Counted from the first letter of the stretch, positions 22,283 through 33,782 are shown. The stretch is DNA of 64,000 bases from Exophiala sp. HKRS030 (GCA_023897205.1 JAHWDD010000005.1:62001-126000); one strand, 5' to 3'. Made by a program: numbers and translations. The notes: generated by a model from the sequence alone, not told the origin.

Positions 22283-24217
22283 ATGGCGCCCAACGTGGTC
22301 TCGTCGCAGGTCAAGCTTTCCTATCCTCTCTACGCGGCCGACTTTGATCCTTACAACCTGGATTTTTTGCTCGTTGGCGGCGGCGGCGGTTCATCCTCGA
22401 CAGGAGTTCCTAACAAAATCTCATTGATCGATACGACTCGCCGAGAGCAACTAGCAGAGGTGGTCGATGTTGAACTCGCAAAAGACGAAGACTCGGTGAC
22501 TAGTCTAGCGGTGTCGGATTCCTCAGATGCTTCCTTGGTTGCTTTCGCCGGCATCAACAGTTCAGTCACGGATCAGAATGCAGGCAAGAATGAACACTTG
22601 AGGTCTTTTCGCATAGGGCTACCCGCAAAGAAGAGGAGGGCGGATGGGACAACGGTGGAGAAGGAGAAGCCACCGCAGGATTCACAGGCGCTGGGACGGA
22701 CAGCGCTGTTCAAGTCGGCGACAGGCACCAAGAATGAGACATATCAAAGAGTGTTGCGCTTCTCACCGGCACAGAAGCCAGGACAACCTCGACTCGCAGT
22801 CATTGCATCAGGACTAGCTCCCGAGAACGAGATTGTTGTCTTCAGGGCCACGCCCACTCCAACATCAAAGGACGAAATCTCACGCATCAATCTGAAGAAT
22901 AGTGAAGCAGGAGATTTGGATCTTTGTGTGGACGACGATGAGAAGGCAGGGCATATCCTAGCATACTGCACAGACGATGAAGTCTTTATTCAGAAGATAC
23001 CTACCGCCGCGAAGAAGAGCAGCCCTATATCATTATACCGCACGACAGAATCGACGACTTCCCTTCCACCCTCTAAGAGACCAAGGTTCCGCGCCATTCG
23101 CTTCATCACACCTCACCATCTTTTACTCCTCCAAAACAGACCAGGGAGAACTGGTGCCGACCTCCTTGTCTTGAGGATCTCCCAAGACTTCTCCCAATCA
23201 CGAATAACTCTACGCAAACGGTTGGATAGATCCACCAAAGCTGCCGTGGGACTCGACGTCTGCGCGCTGAGTACATCTGAGCAAGGTGATCAGCAAACAG
23301 TCATCGCCGTTGCTGGTCAGAGCGGGGATGCTAGCTCTATCGAGCTGCTTACGATCGACTACTCTGGCGCTTCTGGGCTGCTAGGGACGTTTCGATCTTA
23401 TACGCTCTTGCGCAATGTTCACAGTGGGCCGTTGACGCGACTAGTCTTCTCGAATTTCCAGGGTCCGTCACTACCCGTTACCAAAGAGACGCCGCCGCAG
23501 TCTATTCGGCTGGCTTCTGTCGGTGTTGACATGATGGTAAAAGTGCAGTATCTACCACTAAGACCTTTTCCGACACTTTATACCAAGACTCCTCGTTACG
23601 TTCTCATCCCTCCTGGCCGCTCTGAGACGATGCAAACTACATTCAGCGTATTTTTCGCACTCGTGGTGGTTGGTATCGTAGCGGTTCTGATGCAGGCTTT
23701 CTGCGAGATTCGAGGAGCTGTGCCTCCCTTGCTCGGCGCAACAGACTGGTTATCACCTCGAATGCGGGATGTGATAGCTCGCCCATACATCTTTGCTGAC
23801 GGTATCCCAACCATTAAACCATCAGATATTCCAATCGCCGCACATAGCGCCACCGAAAGAGTCAAGGATGCTGCCGAGGACGTGCAGTCTGAGATTGCTC
23901 AGGTGGTGTCGGACTTGGAGAAAACACTGGAGGATTTTGTCAAGGAGAACTCTCGGCTTGAGACCCCCAAAGCCATCATCGTTCGTGACGGGGCCGAGGC
24001 AGGTGAACTGTCAACAGAGGTCCTTGAACACGATGCGGATCTGATCAAAGACGAGACACTCAAGAAGTGGGAGGAGCTCAGTGAGCATCAGAAGCGGAAC
24101 TGGAAGCGGAAACTCATTGAGACAGGACAATGGGCTGAAAAGCAGGGTGAGAGCGTGCTGAAAGGCATTTTGTTCTCGGAGCTTGCTGGAATGGTTGGGA
24201 ATATGGTGGCCAATTAG
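22283..24217 (+). CDS. sec12: Sec12-like guanine nucleotide exchange factor for Sar1
   Basis: A single 644-residue frame from the ATG at 22283. Sec12 (PREB in animals) is an ER membrane protein with a cytosolic WD40 propeller that loads GTP onto Sar1 and so starts COPII coat assembly. Seen here: an N-terminal propeller-like region beginning with LSYPLYAADFDPYNLDFLLVG, a typical fungal Sec12 first blade with a Gly-rich loop (GGGGGSSSTGVPNK), further degenerate blades to about residue 445, one transmembrane segment at about residues 454-474, and a 170-residue acidic and helical luminal tail. The long luminal domain is common in Pezizomycotina. Blade motifs are too weak to count by eye. No introns are needed. 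Confidence 0.8.
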   Translation: MAPNVVSSQVKLSYPLYAADFDPYNLDFLLVGGGGGSSSTGVPNKISLIDTTRREQLAEVVDVELAKDEDSVTSLAVSDSSDASLVAFAGINSSVTDQNAGKNEHLRSFRIGLPAKKRRADGTTVEKEKPPQDSQALGRTALFKSATGTKNETYQRVLRFSPAQKPGQPRLAVIASGLAPENEIVVFRATPTPTSKDEISRINLKNSEAGDLDLCVDDDEKAGHILAYCTDDEVFIQKIPTAAKKSSPISLYRTTESTTSLPPSKRPRFRAIRFITPHHLLLLQNRPGRTGADLLVLRISQDFSQSRITLRKRLDRSTKAAVGLDVCALSTSEQGDQQTVIAVAGQSGDASSIELLTIDYSGASGLLGTFRSYTLLRNVHSGPLTRLVFSNFQGPSLPVTKETPPQSIRLASVGVDMMVKVQYLPLRPFPTLYTKTPRYVLIPPGRSETMQTTFSVFFALVVVGIVAVLMQAFCEIRGAVPPLLGATDWLSPRMRDVIARPYIFADGIPTIKPSDIPIAAHSATERVKDAAEDVQSEIAQVVSDLEKTLEDFVKENSRLETPKAIIVRDGAEAGELSTEVLEHDADLIKDETLKKWEELSEHQKRNWKRKLIETGQWAEKQGESVLKGILFSELAGMVGNMVAN

Positions 24218-25733
24218 TGAGGGCTAATAGTGTTAGATGTGTACAGAAAAACCATTTGAACTTCTCGCACGACACAAAAGAACTGTGTGCCTGGTCATAG
24301 CTATACTGGCTAGGCACGGTCCGCTGGATCGTCACTCCTGTTTCATCATCAGCATCGACGGAAAAGGGCCATGCTTGGCTCTCAGGTCTGAGCATGAGTA
24401 CGTGTCGAGCTGTCTTGTGCGCTCGTTGCCCGTGGATCGTACAGCCTGTCTCTTGTCATGTCAGATGCCATTGTAAAAGCACGGGTATTGACAAATTGCT
24501 AAGTCGACTATCAAGGCTTCGGTACTCTGTAGAAACAAAACGGTATTGAGATTCGTAATGGACACACAAAGCCATGGGTTTCCTCAATGGGCTATTGTGC
24601 CGTATTTCTGAAACAAGCCGGTGAGTTTTGATCTTTTATGGAACACGGAGTACGGAGGAGAAAGGAGAGAGTTGTGTACAGTAGGGACTCGTGCGAGGAG
24701 CATGGACTTGAAGATCCCTGTCGACACGGGCCCGTGGAGGATCGAACACGGAGGATCGTGTGGCGGTTAGTGGTGTATACATGGTATGAGAGAGAGAGGA
24801 CTTACCTAGGAGTACGGAGTACAGTACGCAATACAGAGTGTCAACGACGAGACCTCTCACGGTACGGAGTATCCTGCTGAAATTATTTCGTATAGGTCAG
24901 ATACCAGGTGATATTTCAGTTGTGTTAGGTACCTAGACGGTGCCTATCCATGTTCGCCTCCCCCTATAAGTTGCAACTCGTCAAGACTCGTTCCCTATAT
25001 CTTGTAGGCACCTAGGGAGGTACTAGAGAGTACTAAATAACTGGAGGCGTTAGACGAGGTACGTACAGTACAGTAAAGGGCACCGGCTTCTCCGTATTGT
25101 CACCTCCACCAACACCACCAGCGAAACTCCTCGTTCACCCTCCAACTCCATCTCAGTAGTACGTTCATTCTCAACCAACCACTGGCTTTTCTTCCCCTCG
25201 ACAACCACCCACCATCAATGCTTCCTCCTCCCGCTGTCGTTTCAGCCTGATCAGGTTCATTTGCCCGTATCCCTGCTCTTAGCACCCACCATCCTGGTCC
25301 TCTTGTTGACTTGGGTTTCTCGTCAGCAAACCTCCCAACCGCCGCCCTACGAATGTTCACCCTTTCTCGACCACATCCACTCCCATACCGTTCCAAGTCG
25401 CCTGTTTTCAATATTTCGGCTGAAGAGACTGCGAGATTCACGTGTCCCGCACTTGACGTTCACCGCCGTCATTGAACAGAGTGACACCGAGCAGAGACCA
25501 AGTCATCCCGTGCACCTCGTTTGCCGGCGTCTGCTTCCCAACCTCACTTGTCCTTCATTGCCTCAGATCAACTCAGAAAATACCATCGCACGCATGCTGC
25601 CACTGCATCGCCTGACCTCGGCCGGAACAACTCTTCATTGAGCAAACGTTCAGCCGCAGCCCCTCCATCTCCTGTCTCACCATCAAAAATTCTCGACAAG
25701 AAGTGTAACCGAGTCTTTCGCACTCGGTTTTAG
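24218..25733. other. Long upstream region of cla4
   Basis: About 1.5 kb between sec12 and cla4. The part from 24640 to 25085 is dense in short palindromes and repeats: TACGGAGTA at 24813-24821 and 24863-24871, a TAGGTACCTA palindrome at 24926-24935, and several GTAC-rich words up to 25075. From about 25090 to 25730 the sequence is pyrimidine-rich (CCACC, TCCTC), typical of a long fungal 5' leader. The frame at 25261-25641 looks incidental. I expect the cla4 promoter and a long 5' UTR here. Confidence 0.5.
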
Positions 25734-28528
25734 ATGATGGCTTCCGGCCAGGAACATGCGTAAGCCAGAACTCCAAGCCTTTCTTTACCCACACTGCTAC
25801 GACGGTCAACTGCCGGCCTCAATCCTGCTGGCATGCCTACTGACGATACCAAGCTTTTACAGCGCAGGCCAGTTCATGAACCCTGGCCCTGCTCCGCGCC
25901 CTCCTACAGACCGTCCTCGAGATCTTCAACTGCAGCGTTCCAACACCGCGCTCCCTGTGTCCTCCTTTGATGCCATGAATCTCAATGGTCCAAGTTCACC
26001 CGCCATCAATACCCCAAACGCTCCCTTTTTCTCGAATGGCAGTTCGATATCGCTAGCAGGGAGTGGAAAGTCCTCTTCAGCGGTCACCATCATCAAGGAA
26101 GGACATGTCCGATGTAAAGAAGACAAGTTCCTCGCGCAATGGAACCAGAGATACCTTATCCTGCGCGAATACAGACTGGATTTTATGAAGAGCGAGACGG
26201 GAAAATGTATGCAGTCTATTCAACTAAACACCGTGACTGGAGTGACACGATCCGAGGACACTCGAATGGCTTTCGAGATCACTCGAATTGCCAATCCCAA
26301 GGACACTGGTGGAAAAGTCATCGTGAGTCGAGATCTGCCCACTCGGACGATCACTTGCGAAGTACGGAATGACGACGAAATCTACGAGTGGATCGACAAA
26401 ATATATGAGCGATGTCCTGGCATGGGCGGCGTCAGTAACCCGACTAACTTCAGCCATCGTATCCACGTTGGCTTTGACCCTCAGACTGGTGGATTTGTAG
26501 GTCTACCCCAAGAATGGGAGAAGCTGCTGAATAGTTCTGCCATTACCCGGGATGATTACAAGAAGAACCCTCAGGCAGTGATTGAGGTACTTCAATTTGT
26601 GTCCGACCAGAAGATGCGTGACCAGCATCCAGAGATGTACACTCCCGGCATGGTAACTCCTCCAGCAACGCAACCAAATAAGCAACTTGGCTATCCTACT
26701 GGTGGCAATTCGGTCGCTCCCCCGAGACCGGCACCCCCAACTGATGCGCAACGGTACAATGCGAACCAGTTTATGCATAAGTATCAAGATAGCCAGTCAC
26801 GATCTGGCACCCCTCCCATAAAGCCACCACTACAGCGCTCGCAGACCGACAAAGGGGCTTATGATATGGAAGCTGATGCCGCCCGGATCAAAGAAATTGC
26901 AAACCAAGAACAAAAGCGACGCCAAATGGAGGCCGAAGCCAAACGAGCTCGAGATCAAGAACGAGAAACGGCTGAACGTGAGCGCCGAGACCAGGAAGTG
27001 TACAATGCGTCTCTCCCGAAGACTCGTCCAACCATTGCTCAACAAGAAATTGGAGGTTTTGGCGGTAGTACCCAACCCAACCGACAAGATCCCAGATTCA
27101 ACCCAGCGAGAGCTGCTCCGAGTGCTCCACAGCAAGTGTCTTCCTTGAGGCAGCAGCCAGTAGCCCATCGACCTGCCCCTTCTGCCCCTACAACCAGCGC
27201 TTCTCAGAAATCAATCCCACAGTCAACATCTGCCGGTCAGGGGTCTCTACGCACTCCTGGCAGCAGGGAGCCAGACCGACAAGCATCACCTAGTGCGCGT
27301 TATCAAGCCGAGCGTGATGCTCCACGGAAAGAAGCAGTGTCTAAGCCACAAGCCAACGGGGTCAATGCTCAATCTCCCAGCCGAACACCAGGATCTGTAC
27401 AACAACCTAAGCCCCTGAACGTTGCGAAACAGCCGCAAGCAAAACCTGCTGCAGATCCACGTAAGGAAGCCGAGATTGCCCTGACAGCCAAGAAGCCCGT
27501 CGAAGAGCGTGCAAAGGAGGTTCGAATGTCGAGCATGAGCGAGAACGAAGTTATGGCGAAGCTCAAGCAGGTAGTTTCTAAAGACAACCCTAACGATTCT
27601 TACAGCAAACAGAAGAAAATCGGTCAAGGTGCGTCTGGCTCGGTCTATGTTGCAAGAGTACGAGAAAGTGCGACGTCAGCCGTGGCTAGAGAGCTGTACC
27701 GCACGCATGGGCCAAAGGGCCAAGTCGCCATTAAACAGATGGATTTACGAAACCAGCCTCGAAAAGAACTAATTGTCAACGAGATCATCGTCATGAAAGA
27801 CTCGAAGCACCCCAACATTGTCAATTTCCTAGATTCATTCTTGCAAGAACAAAACAATGAGTTGTGGGTGGTTATGGAGTTTATGGAGGGAGGCGCTCTC
27901 ACCGATATCATTGACAACAACCCAGTTATCACCGAAGATCAGATTGCTACGATCTGTTTCGAAACTTGCAAAGGTCTGGCTCATCTGCATTCTCAGGACA
28001 TTATCCACCGAGACATTAAGAGCGACAATGTGTTGCTCGACCGTGTCGGTAACGTCAAAATCAGTAAGTACTTCCCTGTCAACGACGATGTTTTTCATGC
28101 TAACATGGCTCCCAGCCGATTTCGGATTTTGTGCAAAACTTACCGAATCCAAGAGTAAGCGTGCAACCATGGTAGGCACACCATACTGGATGGCACCTGA
28201 GGTTGTCAAACAGAAGGAATATGGACCCAAGGTCGACATCTGGTCCCTTGGTATCATGGCCATCGAAATGATCGAATCGGAACCCCCTTATCTCAATGAA
28301 GAGCCACTGAAAGCTCTTTTCTTAATTGCAACTAATGGTACCCCAAGACTCAAGAATCCTAACAAGCTTTCACGTGAACTCAAAGCATTCCTGAGTGTCT
28401 GTCTCTGCGTCGATGTTAGAAGCAGGGCCAGTGCAGACGAACTACTACGGAATGACTTTATGCGCATGGGTTGCAGTCTAGCGAGTCTGAGCGAACTATT
28501 GAAATGGAGAGAAAAAGGACGACAATAA
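25734..28528 (+). CDS. cla4: Cla4-type p21-activated protein kinase (PH + CRIB + kinase)
   Basis: Three exons: 25734-25759, 25863-28063 and 28116-28528. Intron 1 (GTAAGC donor, CTACTGAC branch, TTTTACAG acceptor, 103 bases) and intron 2 (GTAAGT donor, GCTAAC branch, CCCAG acceptor, 52 bases) keep phase, giving 879 residues. Domains in order: PH at about 88-194; CRIB/PBD at about 200-225 with the core [15 protein letters not shown], which binds Cdc42/Rac GTP; a long Gln/Pro/charged linker with a probable coiled coil (about 350-410); and a kinase domain from about 588 with GQGASG, VAIK near 628, HRDIKSDN near 723, DFG at 744-746 and [10 protein letters not shown]. The PH-CRIB-kinase order distinguishes Cla4 from Ste20, which lacks PH. 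It should control septins, polarity and cytokinesis. The mature start MMASGQEHA is made across the first splice. Confidence 0.9.
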
Positions 28529-29419
28529 TTGCAATTAGCAGGAGGATGTGTTCATGTCCGGCGGCACAATGATCTCAAGATAATGACGAACGACGAGGAT
28601 ATTGTTACGAAGACCTGTGCATACTCGAAGCCGTTCCAATTACCAACTTGGATATGTGATCGAGTTGGATTTTCAATGGGGTGGGACAGCATGTGTCATA
28701 GAACAGAGAGAAGTGCTGGCCCTGTTGAAATGATCAACATGTGTAGTATTCGCGTCTCGACAGAGATGGCGTGACTTGCGGCGAGAACATTCCGGCGCGT
28801 GCAGCAGCAAATACAAAACCAGGGGATCTCGGAGAGCAGGCTTTAGAAGGAGAGAGTGGTCAGCTTTTTGTGCAATTTCGTCTTCGATAGATAGGGACTT
28901 TGCACATTACAAGCCATGAGAGACGAAAGTGAAGATCAGCTGGATAACGAAAGATGAACAAAATGCATTTCAGCTTGACGATGAGCAATTGATGGATTAA
29001 TGCAATGCGATGCGATGTCAAATGTCGTGTCTTATTACAGCATATTAGATGTGCTTTCGAGGGTGTTTTCTTTATCTTCGCGAGGCCGCAGAGACAATCA
29101 CAAGGCTGAGGGCGAGTCATGCAAGGCTGAATGAACCGGGCCTTTTAATTATGTCATGCCGCGATTTCGCAGGCAAAATGTGGTCGAACCCCTCCAAGCC
29201 CGTTGGAAAAAAGATTTCTAAGCCAGGGTATGATGTCGATTCCCATAGACAACGACGCTCGCCATCTTATAAATTGACACCTCGAGTACGGAGTACGGAG
29301 TGCTACTTGACTCCCATAAAAGGGTCTCTCTCTGTCTCTCTTTCCCGCCTCCCTGGCCCTACTCGATCTCTCTCTCTCTACACTCCCCGCCTTCAATTAA
29401 TCCCTCCTCTACGCTCGAT
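28529..29419. other. Spacer and promoter of sqt1
   Basis: About 890 bases. The proximal 150 bases contain a TACGGAGTA at 29287-29295, closely followed by a degenerate second copy, and then a strongly CT-rich leader (29328-29395) directly before the sqt1 ATG. No other gene is supported. Confidence 0.5.
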
Positions 29420-30898
29420 ATGTCGTCTTCCGATCCGCATCACAACCCCTCGGAAGAAATGGAAGAAGATGACCTCCTGGCCGCCGAGGACGCAGACGAA
29501 GAGATCCCCGAAGATGAAGACCACCCTATGGACGAAGACATGGACGAGGAGGAGGACATGGGGGAACCACAGGAAGAAATCCAACTACAGAACGACTCGG
29601 CCGCACACTTTGACGCCCACTCAGACAGCATCTTTTGCATCGCCCAACACCCCTCGCGGCCCAGCATAATAGTGACGGGAGGTGGTGACGACGTCGCGTA
29701 CATCTTTGACGCCTCTACCTCCGCAGTCTCCTCTTCGTCCGACTCTCCTGCGCCCACGGCCACGGGACAGCCACAACAACCAGTTGAACGTGCGTCTTTG
29801 GCCGCACTTGCGAAACTAGACGGTCACACCGACTCGGTCAACGCGGTGACATTCACATACCCGCGCGGCGACTACGTCGTGACGGCCGGCCTGGACGGCA
29901 AATTGCGCGCGTATGCGTCGACGGACTCCAGCCACAAACACTGGTCGTTCTTGTCCGAGACGTCGGAAGTCGAAGAGATCAACTGGGTGTCGCCGTCGCC
30001 GAACCCGCAGCACGAGAACGTGGTCGCGCTCGGCGCCAACGACGGGTCCGTGTGGGTCTACCAGATCAATGCAGCAGATAAAGCGTCTCCTCTCACGATC
30101 GTTCAGGCTTTCTATCTACACACCGCATCGTGTACGGCTGGCGCATGGACGCCGGACGGGAATCATTTGGCTACGGTATCGGAAGACGGGAGCCTCTACG
30201 TGTGGGACGTGTTTGGTACCGGTTCGACAGTCGTCAGTCTCACGGCTGCGGATCAACGGTTCGAGGTCGAAGGTGGTCTGTACAGTGTCGCGTGCACTGC
30301 GTCCTTGTGTGCCGTGGGTGGTGCTGGAGGAAACATTAAAGTTGTCGGTCTGCCGCAGATGGCGGATCAAGCGAAGAAGACCGCCGGCAAGGCCAAGGGA
30401 GGCAAAGGAGCGGGTGCTGGTGCTGGTGCAGGACAAGCAGCGACCGCGGCGTCAGCAGGCCAGATCCTCGCCTCGTTACAGGCACAGAGTGACGGTGTCG
30501 AGACGTTGTCGTTTTCAAGTCCACCGCTCAATCTCCTCGCTGCGGGTAGCGTCGATGGAAGCATCGCGCTGTTTGACACTGCCCACCGATTCGCCGTGCG
30601 GCGGCATATCAAGGAAGCCCACGAAGAGTATGCGGTGGTCAAGGTCGACTTTGTGAGGAACCCGACGCGTGGCGGTTGGATCCTGACGAGTTGCGGTATG
30701 GATGGAGTGGTGAGAAGATGGGACGCAAGAGGAGGCACCACTGCAGCTGGACAGGGATTCATCCAGGAATGGAGAGGTCACCGCGGAGAAGGAGAGGGCG
30801 GTGGTGTGCTTGGGTTCGTCCAGGGCGGCGGAGGAAATAGAATCGTGACGGCGGGTGATGATGGTGTTGCATTGGTTTTCAAAGCGGACATAGCATGA
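29420..30898 (+). CDS. sqt1: WD40 protein Sqt1/AAMP, chaperone of ribosomal protein uL16 (Rpl10)
   Basis: A 492-residue protein starting at the ATG at 29420; the frame is open 40 codons upstream but without an ATG. Sqt1 captures nascent Rpl10 and helps load it on the 60S subunit. Features: a highly acidic N-terminal tail at residues 1-60 (runs of Glu/Asp), then WD40 blades with recognisable H-S-D and W-D ends, such as FDAHSDSIFCIAQHP, GGDDVAYIFDAS, LDGHTDSVNAVTF, GLDGKLRAYAS and EDGSLYVWDVF. The acidic tail and propeller are the family's pattern. A Gly/Ala/Lys-rich insert (about residues 315-345, with GAGAGAG) splits two blades. The coding sequence is strongly GC-rich at third positions, as expected of a well-expressed gene. 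Confidence 0.85.
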   Translation: MSSSDPHHNPSEEMEEDDLLAAEDADEEIPEDEDHPMDEDMDEEEDMGEPQEEIQLQNDSAAHFDAHSDSIFCIAQHPSRPSIIVTGGGDDVAYIFDASTSAVSSSSDSPAPTATGQPQQPVERASLAALAKLDGHTDSVNAVTFTYPRGDYVVTAGLDGKLRAYASTDSSHKHWSFLSETSEVEEINWVSPSPNPQHENVVALGANDGSVWVYQINAADKASPLTIVQAFYLHTASCTAGAWTPDGNHLATVSEDGSLYVWDVFGTGSTVVSLTAADQRFEVEGGLYSVACTASLCAVGGAGGNIKVVGLPQMADQAKKTAGKAKGGKGAGAGAGAGQAATAASAGQILASLQAQSDGVETLSFSSPPLNLLAAGSVDGSIALFDTAHRFAVRRHIKEAHEEYAVVKVDFVRNPTRGGWILTSCGMDGVVRRWDARGGTTAAGQGFIQEWRGHRGEGEGGGVLGFVQGGGGNRIVTAGDDGVALVFKADIA

Positions 30899-31516
30899 AC
30901 ATTAGAACTGGAATGGAAAAAGCACCAAAATTTTCCTCCCCCCAAGTTACTCCCTTCATCACCCAATAGCGCTCGTCGTTTGCTCGAGCCAGATGATACC
31001 GTGTTGTAACCATGTATTTTGTATCGTGGTGTCGAGGCTCACAATGACGTCGTTGACAAGTTTTCGCAATGTCCGTTTTAGGAATATGCGCACAATTAGC
31101 CTTGTATCATGGTGCACATTATGGTTCTATCATTGGCGCCAGGAGAGTTCTCTGATTCCAAACAATCTCTCGGTCTGGAGATTACAACTATGCCAGTCAA
31201 TGACTTTTTGGTCTTGTCTTAAAGAGTTAGGTTATTTGAGGTCAATCCACATATGCTCATGGACCTGATGGAGATAACCTCGCATGTACATTCCGTAGAG
31301 GCAAGAGCGGTTCGATACGGAGTTAAAAAGAATGCGAATACCTAGAGGCATGGCAAGAGGATGTGTGAGTGGTTTTCAAACGTGTATGGAAGACTTATAA
31401 GTAGATGACAGAACTCTCTACTTGTGTGTCTCTCTCTCCCTCTCGTCATCTTCTCTGTACAATCTCAGTCGATCGAAACTTCACAACCCCTGCCCCTACA
31501 AAAATCCATCTGCACA
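30899..31516. other. Spacer and leader upstream of the first dehydrogenase
   Basis: About 620 bases holding the sqt1 3' UTR and the next promoter. Bases 31425-31500 are pyrimidine-rich, with a CTCAG end that might also be a 5' UTR intron acceptor. No gene is seen. Confidence 0.45.
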
Positions 31517-32296
31517 ATGTCAACAACACGCTTCGTCAACAAGCTCGTCGGCCAGCGAGTGCTGCTCGTCGGCGGAACGGGAGGTGTCGGCATCAGCGTC
31601 GCCCAGGCCCTCGTCGAGTCCGGCGCCGTCGTCATTCTCTCTTCGTCACGAGAACAAAAGGTCAAGGACGTCTGTACCGCCTTGGCCAACGACTACCCTC
31701 AAGCCAAAGACCGGATCTCTGGGTACGCCTGTGACCTCGCCAGTGCCAATGTCGAAGCCAACATCCGAGACCTCTTCGGTAAAGTCGGCGAGATTGACCA
31801 CATCGTCTACATGGCCGGTGATCGACTACCGATGATCCCCCTCGAGGAAGTCACGCTGGAGAAGTGGCAAAAGTGCAATCAAGTCCGGACCATCTCTTCA
31901 ATCTTGGTCGCCAAGATCGGGTCGAGATATTTGAAAAAGGACCGACATTCGTCCATCGTCTTTACCGGTGGAAGCATCTCTGAAAAACCAATCGCCGGGG
32001 GTTGGTCCATGTTGGCGCTCATCGGTGCCGGGGTGAATGGACTAGCGAGGCAGCTCGCATTCGACCTCGCTCCGATCCGAGTGAACGCTGTGGCTCCGGG
32101 AGTGATCGAGACGGATCTGTGGCAGGGGATGGGCGAGGAAGGGAAGAAGGCCTTTTTTCAGGGTCATGAGAGTAGAATCCCTACTGGAAAAGTTGGACAG
32201 CCCGAAGATCTGGCAGAAGCTTACCTCTATTGTTTGAAGGATACCAATGCGACGGGAATCGTGGTACATTCCAACAGTGGAACGTTTTTGATGTAG
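31517..32296 (+). CDS. Short-chain dehydrogenase/reductase family protein lacking the catalytic Tyr and Lys
   Basis: A 259-residue protein from the ATG at 31517; the frame extends upstream but without support. The Rossmann fold is clear: a nucleotide-binding GGTGGVG loop at residues 19-25, CDL near 72-74, a modified NNAG motif reading YMAG at 98-101, a Ser at 153 in the position of the catalytic Ser, and the late PGVIETD block at 194-200 with a C-terminal SGTFLM end. The active-site Y-x3-K is absent: aligning on the following VNGLARQLA helix puts Leu166 at the Tyr position and Gly170 at the Lys position. The fold and cofactor site are kept, so it may bind a nucleotide or act non-catalytically, or use a different chemistry. 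It is followed in the same direction by a serine hydrolase. Confidence 0.8.
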   Translation: MSTTRFVNKLVGQRVLLVGGTGGVGISVAQALVESGAVVILSSSREQKVKDVCTALANDYPQAKDRISGYACDLASANVEANIRDLFGKVGEIDHIVYMAGDRLPMIPLEEVTLEKWQKCNQVRTISSILVAKIGSRYLKKDRHSSIVFTGGSISEKPIAGGWSMLALIGAGVNGLARQLAFDLAPIRVNAVAPGVIETDLWQGMGEEGKKAFFQGHESRIPTGKVGQPEDLAEAYLYCLKDTNATGIVVHSNSGTFLM

Positions 32297-33026
32297 TAGG
32301 ACGAGCTATCGAGGTATCGATGTCAGGAAGTGGAACGGCGGTCGTTGGTCAATGACGAAAGTGAGATGGCATGAAGTAATGATGAACGATCGGACATGGC
32401 TTGTACGGAGTATTTGTTAAGCACAAGATATGCAGGTTCATCCCGGATTCTGTCCGCTTGAATGACACTCCTCTGGATAAATGAGCAGTAGTGGGTTAAT
32501 AACTAGGGACGAGGCTGGCGAGGCTGATGACTTGTCCACAGCCTCGTTTTGGTATTGTATCTATTTAAATCGCCGACTCCACCCCTACATTTTCCGTATC
32601 TTATTCTATTCTTCGGCATTAGTCTATCGCTACATGTTTGACAGCACTACCGTGATACTTTTGTTCCATGTTTGGTAAAATTGAAATTGAGCAAGTAGTC
32701 ACTGTGATCTTGAAGACGACAAATACATTATTCCAATTGATTCAGATCGAGAAATAAAACAAAACAAAGTAACATCGCTTTCATTCACAACTTCAACGAA
32801 AGATCGGACACGAGTAGCAAGATTCGAGGTCTTTATTTACCTACACATTTCAATCACCCACCACGTCCAGGTTACCTGGGCTCTTTTTGACCACCAATCT
32901 CACATATCAGCCAATTTCCATCCAACACCCACTTCCATGATAAAAGCACAGAGAATATCATCCGACTTGATCACAATCACACATCAATAAAAACTCGACG
33001 CCACCACCGACCAAACAACCAGCACA
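32297..33026. other. Spacer between dehydrogenase and serine hydrolase genes
   Basis: About 730 bases, AT-rich from 32540 to 32800. One TACGGAGTA lies at 32404-32412. It should hold the 3' UTR of the upstream gene and the promoter of the hydrolase. No gene is seen. Confidence 0.5.
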
Positions 33027-33782
33027 ATGAGTTCCCGACCCACCCACGACAGTGAAGGCGGCCTCCTCCCCGCGATTTTGTGTCTTCACGGAGGAGGTTC
33101 CAATTCCACGGTCTTCAAGATCCAAACCCGTCGATTGATCTGGACCCTTGAAAAACAGTTTCGATTCGTGTTTGTCCAGGCCCCCATAGAAGGTACTCCC
33201 GGTCACGGCATGTTGCCGGTCTTCGCCTCTTGCGCCCCGTTCTACCGTTGGGTCAATCGACGTTTCAAGGCCGGAGAGAGTGAGGTGGAACCGACACCGC
33301 AGGAAGAAATCGACGCCATCGACAAACTCATCCTCGACACCATGGACGCCAACGGGGGTGTCGATTCTTTCAAAGGCGTCATAGGTTTCAGTCAGGGTGC
33401 CAGATTGACCGCGGGGTTACTGCTGAGACAAAAGATTCAAGAAAGAGATTCTGGGGAGAGCAAGACAAAGTTCGCCTTCGGCATCATGATAGGCGGACCT
33501 TATCCCCCCATAGGTCTTTCACAACAGGTCAACGCGGCAGATTACCCTCTACTCAAGGGGATACCGACGGTCCACGCTTGGGGCAAGGATGACCACGTCA
33601 AACCGGGCTGTGAAGCTCTGGCCAAAATGTGTGAGAGTGACGTTTGTTTCACCATGGATTTCGAAGGTGGTCACCATTTGCCACTCAAGGACGTCGAGGC
33701 CAAGGACCTTTGTGATTTGATCATGGCGGCTTGGTACGCCGGTGGAGGAAAGTACGGGGTCGGTGCGGATGAGAATTATTAA
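33027..33782 (+). CDS. FSH-family serine hydrolase
   Basis: A 251-residue single-exon protein from the ATG at 33027. It belongs to the fungal FSH1/OVCA2-like alpha/beta hydrolases, which include LovG and CtnB-type enzymes that release or trim polyketides as well as general esterases. Evidence: the opening LCLHGGGSNS at residues 18-27 supplies the oxyanion region; the nucleophile elbow GFSQGA gives Ser122; the acid is in WGKDDH (Asp188 or Asp189); and the base is in GGHH (His216 likely). The length matches the family. It sits between two short-chain dehydrogenases. No polyketide synthase or NRPS is present nearby in the window, so a role in secondary metabolism is only a possibility. Confidence 0.85.
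   Translation: MSSRPTHDSEGGLLPAILCLHGGGSNSTVFKIQTRRLIWTLEKQFRFVFVQAPIEGTPGHGMLPVFASCAPFYRWVNRRFKAGESEVEPTPQEEIDAIDKLILDTMDANGGVDSFKGVIGFSQGARLTAGLLLRQKIQERDSGESKTKFAFGIMIGGPYPPIGLSQQVNAADYPLLKGIPTVHAWGKDDHVKPGCEALAKMCESDVCFTMDFEGGHHLPLKDVEAKDLCDLIMAAWYAGGGKYGVGADENY

Noticed and set aside
29913..30656. Arg-rich open frame of about 247 codons overlapping sqt1
   Set aside because: It is a frame-shifted shadow of a GC-rich WD40 gene; composition is extreme and no domain is seen.
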